Shown: positions 34,190-44,104 of the stretch, one piece after another
Layout of the letters: every line of letters starts with the position of its first letter
Position numbering within the stretch: the first letter of the stretch is position 1
Source: UBA4782 sp034430215
Lineage (GTDB): Bacteria > Chloroflexota > Anaerolineae > Anaerolineales > Anaerolineaceae
Direction of reading: 5' to 3'
Length of the DNA stretch: 64,000 nt
NCBI GenBank assembly: GCA_034430215.1
Contig: DAOUFE010000023.1
Coordinates: 103,884 to 167,883 of the forward strand
Notes under the pieces: generated by a model
Databases searched by the model: none
What the model was told of the DNA's origin: nothing
What the model saw: only the letters and a program-made list of their open reading frames with translations
Translations under genes and position numbers: made by a program

Positions 34190-37100
34190 ATGAAATTTCA
34201 ATTTCGCATCATCCATGCAATTGTTGCAATGATATTAATTGCAACAACACTACTTACAACGAAAGTAAGCTTCGCTCAAACCGGTTCAGCTATTTATGTT
34301 AATGGTGCTACTGGATCGAATACTAATGATGGATTGACCGTTTCAACCCCTGTGAAAACCATCCAACAGGCTATCACACTCGCAAAAGCAGGGTATACCA
34401 TCTATGTTCGGGCGGGAACCTACAATGAAAATCTTACTGTTACCAAATCTGGTACCTCAACAGCACCTATTACCTTAACCCATTATGGCAGTGAAGCGGT
34501 GACCATAAACGGAGGTACCGGCATTGCACTACGAGCCTCCAACGGTGCCTCTTACTGGGTATTAGATGGTTTAACTTTCAAATCTTCCAACCGCTATACA
34601 CTGCAACTTGGATTCTGGGGTGAAGCAACCACTAATTACTGGATAGTCCGCAATAATACGATCAAAGGCGCCAACTATATTGTGGGATCTTATCATCTCT
34701 GGGAAAACAACAACATCGATGGCACTGGTTATGCCGGCACAGGCGGCGATGCAGGTATCTCTGACGGAAGCATCAGCCATCACAATGTCTATCGTGGAAA
34801 TACCGTTCACGATTTTTCTCATTACAACGCTCGTGGTATCTGGACCCAGGGACTTACCCATGATTCGGTTATTGAGAATAATTATGTCTATAACATTGTA
34901 GCCAGCAGTGGCTTGGGTCAATGCATCGATCTCGATGGAGCTGGAAATGTAGAATGGCGTCATACGGTTCGCGGAAATACCGTAGTCAACTGTAGCTATA
35001 TGGGCATTCAACTGGAAAATATTTTTGCATCGACCATTGAAAACAATGTGATCCGTGGTGGTCGGGCAGGAATTGGTGTCATTAATTACAATTCCAACGT
35101 TGGCTGTAAAGCTGGTGGCGAAAATAACCAATATGGCGATACAAATGGCGATAATAACTGTAAGGGTGATATTACGAACAACATCATCCGTCAAAATGTC
35201 ATCACCACATCTTCTTATTGGGGGGCTGGTTATGGAGGTATTCTAAACTGGGATGCGGGCGGTTTGAAGATTCTCGGAAATACCATCTACTCTCCATCCA
35301 GTTCTTCCAATGCTGGTATCAACTTCCAGGGTACTGCCGCTAATACAAGAGAAGGAAGCATCATCGGGAATATTGTTATGAACGGCAATGGCACAGCAAT
35401 ATGTGCGCAAGATTTTGCCAGCTTTTCTTCAATAAGCAATAACCTTACTTATCGTACAAATAGCACAAAATCATACGGTTTAGGATCTGGCTGCAGTACG
35501 GTTTATTCAGTTGCAGAGTTTCAATCTTTGACTGGTAAAGGTCAGAATTCAGTGTTTGGTGATCCACTATTCGCCAATGCAAGCGGGTATGACCTGCGCC
35601 CCACTTCAGGCAGCCCATCCATCGATGCTGGTGTGAACCTGGGAACTACCTTGGATATCGAAGGAAAAACACGCCCCGCAGGAACGACTTATGATATTGG
35701 TGCCTACGAATTTGATGGTGTGGCAGTACCAAAGACACCGACATACACACCCACAACAGTTGCAACAACAGTTACACCTGCTGTAACCGCAACTCCCGTA
35801 ACTTCAGTGACACCAACAGTTGAGGGTACACCAGTAACCACAGTGACAGCCGTGACACCCACAACCGTGGTTACCCCTGTGATCACAGCGACCGCTATTA
35901 CTCCCATTGTTACTAATACTCCCCCGGTGACTAAACTCTCTGGGAAAAATGTTGCATTGGGGAAACCCGCAAGACAGGCCAACAACTATAAATCCACTCT
36001 ATACGGAACAGCATATGCTTCGCGTGCGGTTGACGGAAATGTAGATGGCGCTTTTGCTAATCGTTCTGTATCTTCGACCATCGCAAATACTGCTCAAGCA
36101 TGGTGGCAGGTTGACCTACAAAACATTTACCAACTGAGTGAAATTAAGATATGGAACAGAACTGATTGTTGCACCACTCGGCTGGCTGATTTCTACATCC
36201 TGGTTTCAAATAAACCCTTCTCATCGACCAATTTACAAACAACGATGAAGCAATCAGGAGTAAGCAGTTATTATGTTAAAGATACAGCAGGCAGACCAAC
36301 AACCATTGCCCTCAACCGTAGAGGTCGTTATGTACGCATCCAATTGAGAGGTACCAACAGTCTGTCATTGGCAGAAGTACAGGTGTTGGATTCATCCGTT
36401 ATGGCCCAAGAAGTAACACCTGTTCCTACCACGGTAACCACTGTCGTATCACCAGTTGCTGACAATACCAATGTTGCAGTGGGTAAACCTGCAAAACAGT
36501 CTACTAACTATACAAACACGCTATATGGTGTAGCTTATGCTTCCCGTGCCGTGGATGGAAATACCGATGGCATATTTGCAAACCTTTCAGTTTCTTCGAC
36601 AACTGCAACTTCCATCCAGCCCTATTGGGAAGTAGACCTCCAGGCTTCCTATCCAATAAGTGAGATCAAGATCTGGAATCGAACTGATTGTTGTACTACC
36701 CGCCTGGCAGATTTCTTTGTTATGGTTTCTGATCAGCCCTTCTCAACAACGAACCTGCAAACCAGTTTGGCGCAATCAGGGGTAAACAGCTACTATGTGA
36801 AAGATCCAGCGGGAACACCCACTACGATCGCGATCAATCGTACAGGCAGGTATGTGCGTATCCAATTGAGAGGCACAAACAGCCTTTCGCTGGCTGAAGT
36901 TCAGGTGTTCAAAGGCACTTTGCAACAAGCTACAGTTGTAAGCACTGCCACTGCAGTAGCGACTATCACTCCTACACCAACTACAGTCACTACTGAAATG
37001 CCAACCATCACTCCAACTGTTGCAACCACAACTGTTCCTACCATTGAACCAACAGCGGTAACAACCCCAACGGCTATCATTGAACCCACCATAGAGCCAA

Positions 37101-37681
37101 CCCAGGCACCAACTGTAGACGTAGTTGCACCCACACCCACACCTACGATGACCGAGGAACCAACTCAAACATCGGTAACGGTTGTTCCAACAGCCGTTGA
37201 GAACGTTGTTCCACCTGCTGACGCCACGCCCGATCCCGATAATGCAGCTAAGGGCAAACCCGCCACACAATCCAGTACCAATGGCACGGCGGAAGCAGCT
37301 CTGGCTGTAGATGGCAACCTGGATGGTGTTTTAGCAAACCACTCTGTTTCTCAGACTAATGCAGATACCGATACCTGGTGGCAGGTTGATCTGGAAGGAA
37401 GCATCTCAATCGATAAGATCAAGATTTGGACGCAAACAGATTCGGGTGCAGTAGTTTTGTCTGATTTTTACATCTTTATCTCAGACACACCATTCACCTC
37501 AACTAACCTGGTAGATACGGTTTCACAGCCAGGTGTAACCACCTACTTTGTCTCTGGCTCGATCGAAAGACTGGCAGAAATGAAGATCAATCAATCGGGA
37601 CGCTACATAAGGATCCAATTGAAGAATTCCAATCCGTTGTCGCTGGCTGAAGTTGAGGTTATCAAGAAGTTAAGTGAATAA
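34190..37681 (+). CDS. Secreted right-handed beta-helix protein with three discoidin (F5/8C) domains
   Basis: A 1163-residue exported protein. A signal peptide (1-29, cleavage after SFA) is followed by a parallel beta-helix region (about 30-515) of the DUF1565/pectate-lyase-like type with many GNxI/ENNxI turns. After that come a Thr/Pro/Val linker, discoidin 1 (about 586-735), a short linker, discoidin 2 (762-905), a second Thr-Pro linker of about 110 residues, and discoidin 3 (1015-1160). Discoidin 1 and 2 are recent duplicates (both contain KIWNRTDCCTTRLADF). The domains predict binding and possibly cleavage of carbohydrate at the surface or in matrix. The ATG at 34190 follows AGGAGA. Expression is under a c-di-GMP riboswitch, and EPS genes lie next to it. 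Confidence 0.9.
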   Translation: MKFQFRIIHAIVAMILIATTLLTTKVSFAQTGSAIYVNGATGSNTNDGLTVSTPVKTIQQAITLAKAGYTIYVRAGTYNENLTVTKSGTSTAPITLTHYGSEAVTINGGTGIALRASNGASYWVLDGLTFKSSNRYTLQLGFWGEATTNYWIVRNNTIKGANYIVGSYHLWENNNIDGTGYAGTGGDAGISDGSISHHNVYRGNTVHDFSHYNARGIWTQGLTHDSVIENNYVYNIVASSGLGQCIDLDGAGNVEWRHTVRGNTVVNCSYMGIQLENIFASTIENNVIRGGRAGIGVINYNSNVGCKAGGENNQYGDTNGDNNCKGDITNNIIRQNVITTSSYWGAGYGGILNWDAGGLKILGNTIYSPSSSSNAGINFQGTAANTREGSIIGNIVMNGNGTAICAQDFASFSSISNNLTYRTNSTKSYGLGSGCSTVYSVAEFQSLTGKGQNSVFGDPLFANASGYDLRPTSGSPSIDAGVNLGTTLDIEGKTRPAGTTYDIGAYEFDGVAVPKTPTYTPTTVATTVTPAVTATPVTSVTPTVEGTPVTTVTAVTPTTVVTPVITATAITPIVTNTPPVTKLSGKNVALGKPARQANNYKSTLYGTAYASRAVDGNVDGAFANRSVSSTIANTAQAWWQVDLQNIYQLSEIKIWNRTDCCTTRLADFYILVSNKPFSSTNLQTTMKQSGVSSYYVKDTAGRPTTIALNRRGRYVRIQLRGTNSLSLAEVQVLDSSVMAQEVTPVPTTVTTVVSPVADNTNVAVGKPAKQSTNYTNTLYGVAYASRAVDGNTDGIFANLSVSSTTATSIQPYWEVDLQASYPISEIKIWNRTDCCTTRLADFFVMVSDQPFSTTNLQTSLAQSGVNSYYVKDPAGTPTTIAINRTGRYVRIQLRGTNSLSLAEVQVFKGTLQQATVVSTATAVATITPTPTTVTTEMPTITPTVATTTVPTIEPTAVTTPTAIIEPTIEPTQAPTVDVVAPTPTPTMTEEPTQTSVTVVPTAVENVVPPADATPDPDNAAKGKPATQSSTNGTAEAALAVDGNLDGVLANHSVSQTNADTDTWWQVDLEGSISIDKIKIWTQTDSGAVVLSDFYIFISDTPFTSTNLVDTVSQPGVTTYFVSGSIERLAEMKINQSGRYIRIQLKNSNPLSLAEVEVIKKLSE

Positions 37682-37729
37682 AGCTTAACATAAAAAACAT
37701 AGTGCTCATCTAGAGAATGGATAGCTCTA

Positions 37730-37772
37730 GCAGGTAGTGTTGCAAACATGTGACACTACCTGCCTTTCTTTT
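37730..37772 (+). terminator. Intrinsic terminator after the discoidin protein gene
   Basis: An 11-bp perfect stem GCAGGTAGTGT (37730-37740) and ACACTACCTGC (37753-37763) is followed by CTTTCTTTT. It ends the riboswitch-controlled transcript, so the second beta-helix gene should have its own promoter. Confidence 0.88.
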
Positions 37773-37786
37773 CCTGTACGAATCGC

Positions 37787-37792
37787 TATAAT
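37787..37792 (+). promoter_or_regulatory. -10 element of a candidate promoter for the second beta-helix gene
   Basis: A consensus TATAAT lies just after the terminator and about 85 bases before the TTG start at 37877. A -35 is poor (TTTCTT at 16 bases). It is the only good -10 in the gap. Confidence 0.35.
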
Positions 37793-37876
37793 TAAGAAAC
37801 ATATCTCACATTTCCATCGATGTATTGAATTGCTGAATAATAAAGAAATCTACTCCAATTATTAACTGGAGACGAA

Positions 37877-39415
37877 TTGCATAGGAAACGGGTTTTTCTC
37901 TTTTTTATTCTGTGTATATTAGTGGTAATGATTTTTGGTGTGCTATATTTCCGCCTGCCTGAATTGAATGGAAACAGCACGCTTACTACAAGCCCGTCGT
38001 TCACAATCATCAGCTCAAGCCCAACTTTTTTTCAACCTGCCGTAACATCCACCCAGGAGCAAACAACCTTTTATGTTTCTCCAAAAGGGGATGATGATAA
38101 TCCGGGAACGATCGATTCGCCCTGGTTTACTATTCAATACGCTGTAGACCAGGTTACAGCGGGGGATACCATCTATCTTCGAGAAGGGACATACCCTGGA
38201 AGTATAACCATCAGTAAATCGGGCACGCTCGAAAAACCGATCACTTTGAAGAGATATATGAATGAGTCTGTAACGATCAGCGGGGGAATGGATCCAACCT
38301 TTGAGATTTATGGAGACAATTGGATCATCGATGGTTTCACCATGGTCAGCGATGCAGAATACACTATCAACCTGGGTGCGTCATATACAACCGTATTAAA
38401 CTCGATCATCAATGGGCAGGTATATATCTGGGGAAATCATAATACCTTCGAAAACAATGAAATTGTGGGGGCAAATCCACGGGGGTACAAGAACGGGATC
38501 ACAGAGGATGGACCAGATAGCTTCAATAATTACTATTACAAAAATCTGATCCATGGATTTACCCAACGGGGCATCTGGTCTGTCTGGTTGACGCATGATA
38601 ATGTCTATGAGGAGAATGAAATATTTAACATCACGGGTGAAAAAGGTATCTGCCTGGATCTTGATGGAGCCAGCAGTGTGAATTATCGAAGTGTTATTCG
38701 CGGGAATATTATTCATGAATGTGAAAATACTGGGATCGAATTAGAAAATTCTTACCAAACTCTGGTGGAAAATAACCTGGTCTATACTTTTGGATTGGAA
38801 GGAATACAAGTTATCTCTTATAAAGGATGCACCACTGCGGGAGAGAATAATCAATTTGGAGATCCAGATGGAGATTGCAGGGGGAATGATCTGGGGAATA
38901 CCCTTCAACAAAACATCATCTATGACAGTGGACGAGTAGGTGGAATAGTAGCATATCAGGCTAGCGGTGTGAAGGTTTATAACAATACAGTTGTTGGGGG
39001 AGCATCAGTTGCTTTGTTTATAAAAGGTACCATCGATCAATCCAACCTTTGGGATGTAAGAGGAAATATTTTTGCCAACAATGCGCGTGGAGAAATATCG
39101 ATTCAAGATCCAAAGTCGCTGATTGAAGAAAATAATCTTGTTTTCCATCCAAAATCGTTGTATCCCTATGAATTACGTAATTCTCAAAATGAAATGTTCA
39201 CATTCAATGAATGGCAATCCAGGTTTCAGCTAGGGCGAAATACCATTGCAACGGATCCATTATTTGTTAATGTTGATACCTTTAATTTTCATCTGCAACC
39301 AGGCAGCCCAGCAATAGATACGGGGATTGATCTGGGGATTACTTTGGATTTTGATGGGGAGATTCGACCAGCAGGGGTTGGATTTGATCTGGGTGCGTAT
39401 GAGTTTCAGCCATAA
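37877..39415 (+). CDS. Membrane-anchored right-handed beta-helix protein
   Basis: A 512-residue paralogue of the beta-helix part of the preceding protein, without discoidin domains. An uncleaved-looking signal anchor (6-26, VFLFFILCILVVMIFGVLYF) is followed by a Ser/Thr-rich stalk and a DUF1565-like beta-helix domain from about residue 63. Shared marks with the neighbour include GICLDLDGA, AGENNQFGD and the C-terminal PGSPAIDTGIDLG and DLGAYEF. The start is TTG at 37877 with GGAG seven bases upstream. It ends 18 bases from the convergent deacetylase gene. It is likely a surface carbohydrate-active or adhesion protein; no catalytic residues can be assigned. Confidence 0.85.
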   Translation: MHRKRVFLFFILCILVVMIFGVLYFRLPELNGNSTLTTSPSFTIISSSPTFFQPAVTSTQEQTTFYVSPKGDDDNPGTIDSPWFTIQYAVDQVTAGDTIYLREGTYPGSITISKSGTLEKPITLKRYMNESVTISGGMDPTFEIYGDNWIIDGFTMVSDAEYTINLGASYTTVLNSIINGQVYIWGNHNTFENNEIVGANPRGYKNGITEDGPDSFNNYYYKNLIHGFTQRGIWSVWLTHDNVYEENEIFNITGEKGICLDLDGASSVNYRSVIRGNIIHECENTGIELENSYQTLVENNLVYTFGLEGIQVISYKGCTTAGENNQFGDPDGDCRGNDLGNTLQQNIIYDSGRVGGIVAYQASGVKVYNNTVVGGASVALFIKGTIDQSNLWDVRGNIFANNARGEISIQDPKSLIEENNLVFHPKSLYPYELRNSQNEMFTFNEWQSRFQLGRNTIATDPLFVNVDTFNFHLQPGSPAIDTGIDLGITLDFDGEIRPAGVGFDLGAYEFQP

Positions 39416-39433
39416 CACATGAATAATCACCCT

Positions 39434-40627
39434 TTAAGGCAAATAATCGCTTATCATCAAATGCTCATCAACCAGTCGTGCTTCACGAAAATGGAGATTC
39501 AGTTTTTCGATCTGGTCGCAGTCTGATCTGATCTTCCACCAACGAGCGACATCGCGAGGAAGTGCATTCCAGTACTGCTGTTTCTCTTGCATTGCAGCCA
39601 GAAACCGCTCATACACATTCCAAAGAGTCTTATTCGCTAAATAATCCGGATGGCAATTGACCAATGCCATGCCGTGATATTTTTCTAGAAAAGCGACTTT
39701 ATCTATCCAAAGCTGGGGAGAGCTCTCACCCAAAAGGTTCACCAGTGTATTATCCTGCACTAATGTAGCGGGTAACTCAACGAAATGCCCAATAAAGAAT
39801 GGCCAGATACTCATTGCGCCACCAGGAATTGGCTCAAAGGGATCGGTATCGAAAAAGGACAGGTCATATTCAATATTGAGTGCCTGCATCCATTCCGGAT
39901 TACGTAAATTTAAGGGGGATCGCATTCCAACTGCCCCAATTCTTTGTAAGAACCGGTTTATATGAATAGCGTGGATATTAAAGTTTTTTTGAGAAGAATA
40001 CATTGAACTGACATGATGCCAGCCGTGAATACCAATTTCAAACCCTCTATCCTTTAATTCCACGAATTGGCTAATATTATTGGGAAGTTGAGAGCCAATG
40101 ATATTGAATGATGAACAAAATCCATATTTTTCTTCAAGGTCTGCAACTGCAGAGATAAGTTTTTGCCCATCAATTGTTTCAACGTCATGAGTAATCACCA
40201 AAGCCATCGTACGATTATTCGGCCAAAAATCTACAAAAGGAATGGAAGTTCTTCCATAAAGCATGATAACCTGGCGCATGACCTCCCATTGAAATTTTAC
40301 ATATCGGTCATCAATAGGCCAGTTATCCTTGGCAAGTTTTCGTTCAGCCTTGTGAACAAGGCGGCGTACTTTACGAATGGTTGTCATCGAAAAAAGGGGT
40401 TTTATCTTCCAGTAAAATTGATAGAACAAGGGTAGATCCCAATGCTTTGAACCAAAACGACCTTCGCCAAGTGTCTGATAGAGAATATCATCGATCGAGG
40501 AAGTATTTGCGAATAGAGCGCTTTTCTCTGCTGCTCTTTGAATAGCTTCCTGCCAGAGTTGATCTTCGATGTGATATTTTGTTTGCCAAAACTGTGATGG
40601 GTGATTGGTACTCCACAGATTGCTCAT
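39434..40627 (-). CDS. Polysaccharide deacetylase-like (NodB-fold) protein
   Basis: A 397-residue protein with an N-terminal helical region (1-140) and a NodB-homology domain. The metal and catalytic motifs are THDVE (motif 1) and GIHGWHH (motif 2), with MRSP and a late NCHPD. No signal peptide is present, so it could act in the cytoplasm or have another role, as for many deacetylase-like proteins in EPS clusters. AGGTT precedes the ATG. It is the last gene of the EPS operon. Deacetylation of N-acetyl sugars in the polysaccharide is the likely role, by family and context. Confidence 0.85.
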   Translation of the reverse strand: MSNLWSTNHPSQFWQTKYHIEDQLWQEAIQRAAEKSALFANTSSIDDILYQTLGEGRFGSKHWDLPLFYQFYWKIKPLFSMTTIRKVRRLVHKAERKLAKDNWPIDDRYVKFQWEVMRQVIMLYGRTSIPFVDFWPNNRTMALVITHDVETIDGQKLISAVADLEEKYGFCSSFNIIGSQLPNNISQFVELKDRGFEIGIHGWHHVSSMYSSQKNFNIHAIHINRFLQRIGAVGMRSPLNLRNPEWMQALNIEYDLSFFDTDPFEPIPGGAMSIWPFFIGHFVELPATLVQDNTLVNLLGESSPQLWIDKVAFLEKYHGMALVNCHPDYLANKTLWNVYERFLAAMQEKQQYWNALPRDVARWWKIRSDCDQIEKLNLHFREARLVDEHLMISDYLP

Positions 40628-40648
40628 AGTAACCTGCCTTTTCCTGTG

Positions 40649-41689
40649 TTATCCAAAATAGCGGTAGAACAATTCACCGGATAATCGACAAACCCATAGA
40701 GGAGAGATATTGATCACTTTGGAAATGAATGGGGTCAGTGTATGGATCACTCCCATGGAGTTTTTTAACTTTGAGCGAGAGTAGATGAGGGGTATTTCTG
40801 TTGAACCCCATTGATTCTTATATCTTCGCAATCCTTCATTGGAAATATCCGAACGTCCAAAATCCAATCTGGTGTATCCCTGACTATTTGCCCACTGGAT
40901 CGCTTTCCAGAGGACGCTATAACTGGCGAAAGTCTGTCGTCCGATCTCGTTATTTGCGGAATACTTGTAAATGAAAGTCTTGTTCCAATTTAGCGTAAGT
41001 AAACCTGCAACAGCTTTTCCTTCTTTCATCCCCAACCAGATATTTCCCATCCCAGGTTCAAGGATCTCTTCCCGTAATGCTTTGAAGAATCCCCAGGGCT
41101 GAACAGGTACCCCTTGTCGTCTACGTGTTTCAAGGTGAAGTTGATAATACATTTCGAGATACTTCATGGAAGTCCCATTTTCCACGGTGACACCATGTTT
41201 TCCAGCTAGCCTGGTTTTCCGGTAGTTATTGCTTCCCATCCTGTGAGTAATATCTTTTAACTCACCACTGATATTGAGAATTGCAAGCACAAAATCAGTC
41301 GAGTGAAAAAGCTTTTGCGAATCGGGGTATTCCCATCGTAATTCCAGATCGACCACTTTCTGCTCACCAATACTCTCTATTAATCCTTTTTCAAGTAGAA
41401 GCAGGTCTTCCTGTGTTTCTGCCAATGGTGCGCAATGATCGGTAAATGGCAGAGAAACCCAACGATGTGATCCTCTGGCACCATTGATCGCCATGATGGG
41501 AACACCAGCCATTATTTTCCCGTGAGGGTTCGATACTGCTGCAATGAATGGAGCAAAACGATAATAGTGGGCGATCATTTCGATCCAGGCGGGATGATGA
41601 AAAATAACAGATTCCGGTCTGGCTGAAATAAACTCAAGCCAGCGCTCATCAGATACTTTTAGCAAATCAAACTTATTTATGTTATCCAT
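40649..41689 (-). CDS. FemAB-like/GNAT acyltransferase of the EPS cluster
   Basis: A 346-residue cytoplasmic protein with the double-GNAT fold of FemAB-like proteins (Acetyltransf_6, PF13480). It has an N-terminal FHHPAWIEMIAHYY segment, NNYRKTRLAGKHGV, AGLLTLNWNKTFIYKYSA and a C-terminal LDFGRSDISNEGLRRYKNQWG. Relatives are common in exopolysaccharide and exosortase clusters, where they probably transfer acyl or aminoacyl groups to sugars or lipids; the substrate is unknown. It sits between a GT4 gene and the deacetylase gene on the same strand. Confidence 0.8.
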   Translation of the reverse strand: MDNINKFDLLKVSDERWLEFISARPESVIFHHPAWIEMIAHYYRFAPFIAAVSNPHGKIMAGVPIMAINGARGSHRWVSLPFTDHCAPLAETQEDLLLLEKGLIESIGEQKVVDLELRWEYPDSQKLFHSTDFVLAILNISGELKDITHRMGSNNYRKTRLAGKHGVTVENGTSMKYLEMYYQLHLETRRRQGVPVQPWGFFKALREEILEPGMGNIWLGMKEGKAVAGLLTLNWNKTFIYKYSANNEIGRQTFASYSVLWKAIQWANSQGYTRLDFGRSDISNEGLRRYKNQWGSTEIPLIYSRSKLKNSMGVIHTLTPFISKVINISPLWVCRLSGELFYRYFG

Positions 41690-41735
41690 TATTCACTATT
41701 CCAGACATCCCGCCATAAAAGATAACCCTACTTAC

Positions 41736-42959
41736 TCAAAGTTCTTTTTCACCTGTCTGGTGTTCCATATTCAGAATTTTGTAATAAAATTCTTCCAATT
41801 TTGTGGTCAGGATACCCCATTCATATTCCGTTTCCGCCACAATGCGGGCATTTTTTCCAAGCCTTTCTGCTTCTTGTGGATGAGATAACAAAAATAGGAT
41901 TTTTTCTGCAAAATCTTGCGGGTTACCCGCAGCCAATAAGCCAACTTCATGAGTTTCAAAAAGGGTTTTTATATCCCCAATGGGATTGGTAACTGTTGGT
42001 CTACCAAAACATAAATAATCACTCATCTTATTAGGCCATCGGCCATGGTTATAGAGCTTATCTTCCATTGGGAGAAGGAAGACATCCGCACTACCTAAAT
42101 AAACGGGGTAGTCTGCTTCAGATAGAAATCCAGTGAGCAGGACATTATCTGATAAACCAAACTTTTCCACCATATGGCTGATAACAGGTTTAGTCTTGCC
42201 TGTTATGATCAGCTTTATCTGTGGAAACTGCTGTTTTATAATGACCAATGAAGCCATCACGATTTCCAGGTCAAGATGACTATCAGCGCTGCAAAACCCC
42301 AGAATTGGAATTTTTAGAGGAAAGTTTGTTCTTCGTCGGCAATCATTTTTTTCCAAAACAGGATAAATTTTGGTAAACGCCCCACCTGGCACATAGCATA
42401 TCCGCTCTGGATCAACTCCAAGTTTGATCGCTCGCTTTCTTAACGCAGTTGAGATGGTGGTCAAACCTGCAGTTCGAGGGCGAAATGCTTCCTCGTAATA
42501 CACTTCGATAGAGCTAAATAGCGACTTGGAATACCATGAAGGACGATTTACTTCAATCAAACCATCTCTCCCCCACCAATCATTCCAATCGGTGATAATG
42601 GGGACACGATGTTTGTGAGAGTAATTCAGTGCAGGATAAATGGTTGCTGGACGGGTTTCAAAACAATGGATAAGGTTGAATTCTTTTTTCTTTTTATGCA
42701 GGTAAAATATGCGGTTGATTATATTCCAGGGATCCCAACCTGATCTTAAGCGACCCCATAACATATCCGGAGTCTCTACTGCATGAACACCATCTAAATC
42801 AGATTCAACAAAACCAGTCCGGTTCTTTTTCGAAATGAGAAAAACAGTGACGTCATGCCCTCGCTTTACAAGCTCTTTTGCCATGGCGAGCGAACGCTGA
42901 CCTGCTCCGAAGGGGCTCTTGTGTGTAAGCATGAGAATGCTTAACTTATTTCTATCCAT
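41736..42959 (-). CDS. GT4-family glycosyltransferase
   Basis: A 407-residue cytoplasmic GT-B glycosyltransferase. The N-terminal acceptor domain opens SILMLTHKSPFGAGQRSLAM. The C-terminal donor domain has ILGFCSADSHLDLEIVMASL, LTGFLSEADYPVYLGSADVF and PNKMSDYLCFGRPTVTNP in place of the usual EX7E stretch, so the second Glu is not conserved. Its start overlaps the next upstream glycosyltransferase stop by eight bases. It should add one sugar of the EPS repeat on the undecaprenyl carrier; donor and linkage are unknown. Confidence 0.88.
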   Translation of the reverse strand: MDRNKLSILMLTHKSPFGAGQRSLAMAKELVKRGHDVTVFLISKKNRTGFVESDLDGVHAVETPDMLWGRLRSGWDPWNIINRIFYLHKKKKEFNLIHCFETRPATIYPALNYSHKHRVPIITDWNDWWGRDGLIEVNRPSWYSKSLFSSIEVYYEEAFRPRTAGLTTISTALRKRAIKLGVDPERICYVPGGAFTKIYPVLEKNDCRRRTNFPLKIPILGFCSADSHLDLEIVMASLVIIKQQFPQIKLIITGKTKPVISHMVEKFGLSDNVLLTGFLSEADYPVYLGSADVFLLPMEDKLYNHGRWPNKMSDYLCFGRPTVTNPIGDIKTLFETHEVGLLAAGNPQDFAEKILFLLSHPQEAERLGKNARIVAETEYEWGILTTKLEEFYYKILNMEHQTGEKEL

Positions 42960-44103
42960 CAGATATCCTATCCATTAATTGACAATAAATACTTTCATAT
43001 CCTTCGACCATGTACTGAATGTTGTATTCAGTAGAAACATACTCTTTAGCGCTCTTCGCCAGTTGGTTGCGTTTTTCGGGATTATCCAGGAGATACAGGA
43101 GTGATTGTCTGGCTTCAGGTACAGAATCAGGCATGATTAAGATACCCGTTTTTCCATCCTGAATGATTTCATCAGCACTGCCTACCCGGGTGGCTATCAC
43201 AGATTTTTCCGCTGCCATTGCTTCGAGAATGCTAAGCGATAACCCTTCATTCACAGATGTTTGCATATAAATATCCAGCCCAGCTAAAAAAGAAGGGATA
43301 TTTGAAGTAAAACCTAGCCATCGCACTTCATTTTCAATACCCAGCCGGCGAACCTGTGCTTCCAATTCAGAACGCAGAGATCCTTCGCCCGCCAACAACA
43401 GTCGCGTATTGGGGTATTTTTTATTTGCTTCAGCAAATGCTTCGATCAGGATATCCAGCCTCTTCACTTTTGCAATTCGACCTGTATACCCAATAACAAC
43501 CATCTCTGGTGTAAGCCCTGATTGCTGGCGAAAACCCTCTCTAAACTGTGGTTGGTAGAAATGATCCACGGGAATGCCGTTTGGAATAGCAGTTACTCGA
43601 TTTGCGAAGATGCCTGGTTGTGACAATACTTCTTTTGCCATTGTTTTGCTGACCGTTACCAGATGATCTGGCATGTAAAATGTCAATCGGTCAAAGAGGG
43701 TGTATGCCAATCCCCACTTACGATCGTGCGGATGGGTAATGAGATGTTTAGTCGCCAGATGATAGGGACGCTTTCCCTTATGTCTGACACTTCGAAGAGC
43801 TTTCCATGTTTCCCATATTGTGCGCGGGGTATGGGTATGAACAATATCGATATTCTCTCCAGACACAAACCGGCTGATCTTTTCTCGAGTGGAGAAAGTA
43901 TGCCCCTGATGGGGTGAAAAATCTATTACTTGTGCACCAAGGGTTTCAAATACCGGTGCAAAAGCGCCCATATCATTTACCGGTGCAACAAACCATTGGT
44001 ACTTGCCAGGTGTGCTAAAACGGATGATCCTCTCCACAATGCGAGAGATACTTCCATCCACACAACTGTTCATGATATGCAACACCTTGATAGGCTGATC
44101 CAC
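42952..44103 (-). CDS. GT4-family glycosyltransferase
   Basis: A 383-residue GT-B enzyme with a typical GT4 donor domain: TGRIAKVKRLDILIEAFAEA, LLLAGEGSLRSELEAQVRRL, RWLGFTSNIPSFLAGLDIYM and the EX7E motif in NEGLSLSILEAMA. The start is placed at GTG 44103, directly after the upstream gene, because GGAG precedes it by six bases. An ATG at 44187 lies 82 bases inside the upstream gene. The N terminus then begins MDQPIKVLHIMNS, the usual first beta strand. It belongs to the EPS assembly set. Confidence 0.9.
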   Translation of the reverse strand: MDQPIKVLHIMNSCVDGSISRIVERIIRFSTPGKYQWFVAPVNDMGAFAPVFETLGAQVIDFSPHQGHTFSTREKISRFVSGENIDIVHTHTPRTIWETWKALRSVRHKGKRPYHLATKHLITHPHDRKWGLAYTLFDRLTFYMPDHLVTVSKTMAKEVLSQPGIFANRVTAIPNGIPVDHFYQPQFREGFRQQSGLTPEMVVIGYTGRIAKVKRLDILIEAFAEANKKYPNTRLLLAGEGSLRSELEAQVRRLGIENEVRWLGFTSNIPSFLAGLDIYMQTSVNEGLSLSILEAMAAEKSVIATRVGSADEIIQDGKTGILIMPDSVPEARQSLLYLLDNPEKRNQLAKSAKEYVSTEYNIQYMVEGYESIYCQLMDRISDG

Positions 44104-44104
44104 C

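Noticed and set aside
34571..35194. A 207-codon open frame on the minus strand inside the beta-helix gene
   Set aside because: It is antisense to a well-supported secreted protein. Its sequence is the mirror of the repeated Asn/Gly/Ile codons and has no domain character or ribosome site.
36776..37270. Long minus-strand frames rich in Cys, Ser, Gly and Trp opposite the Thr-Pro linker
   Set aside because: These arise from the low-complexity ACA/CCA codons of the linker read backwards. They are not genes, and the linker itself is not a CRISPR or tandem DNA repeat.
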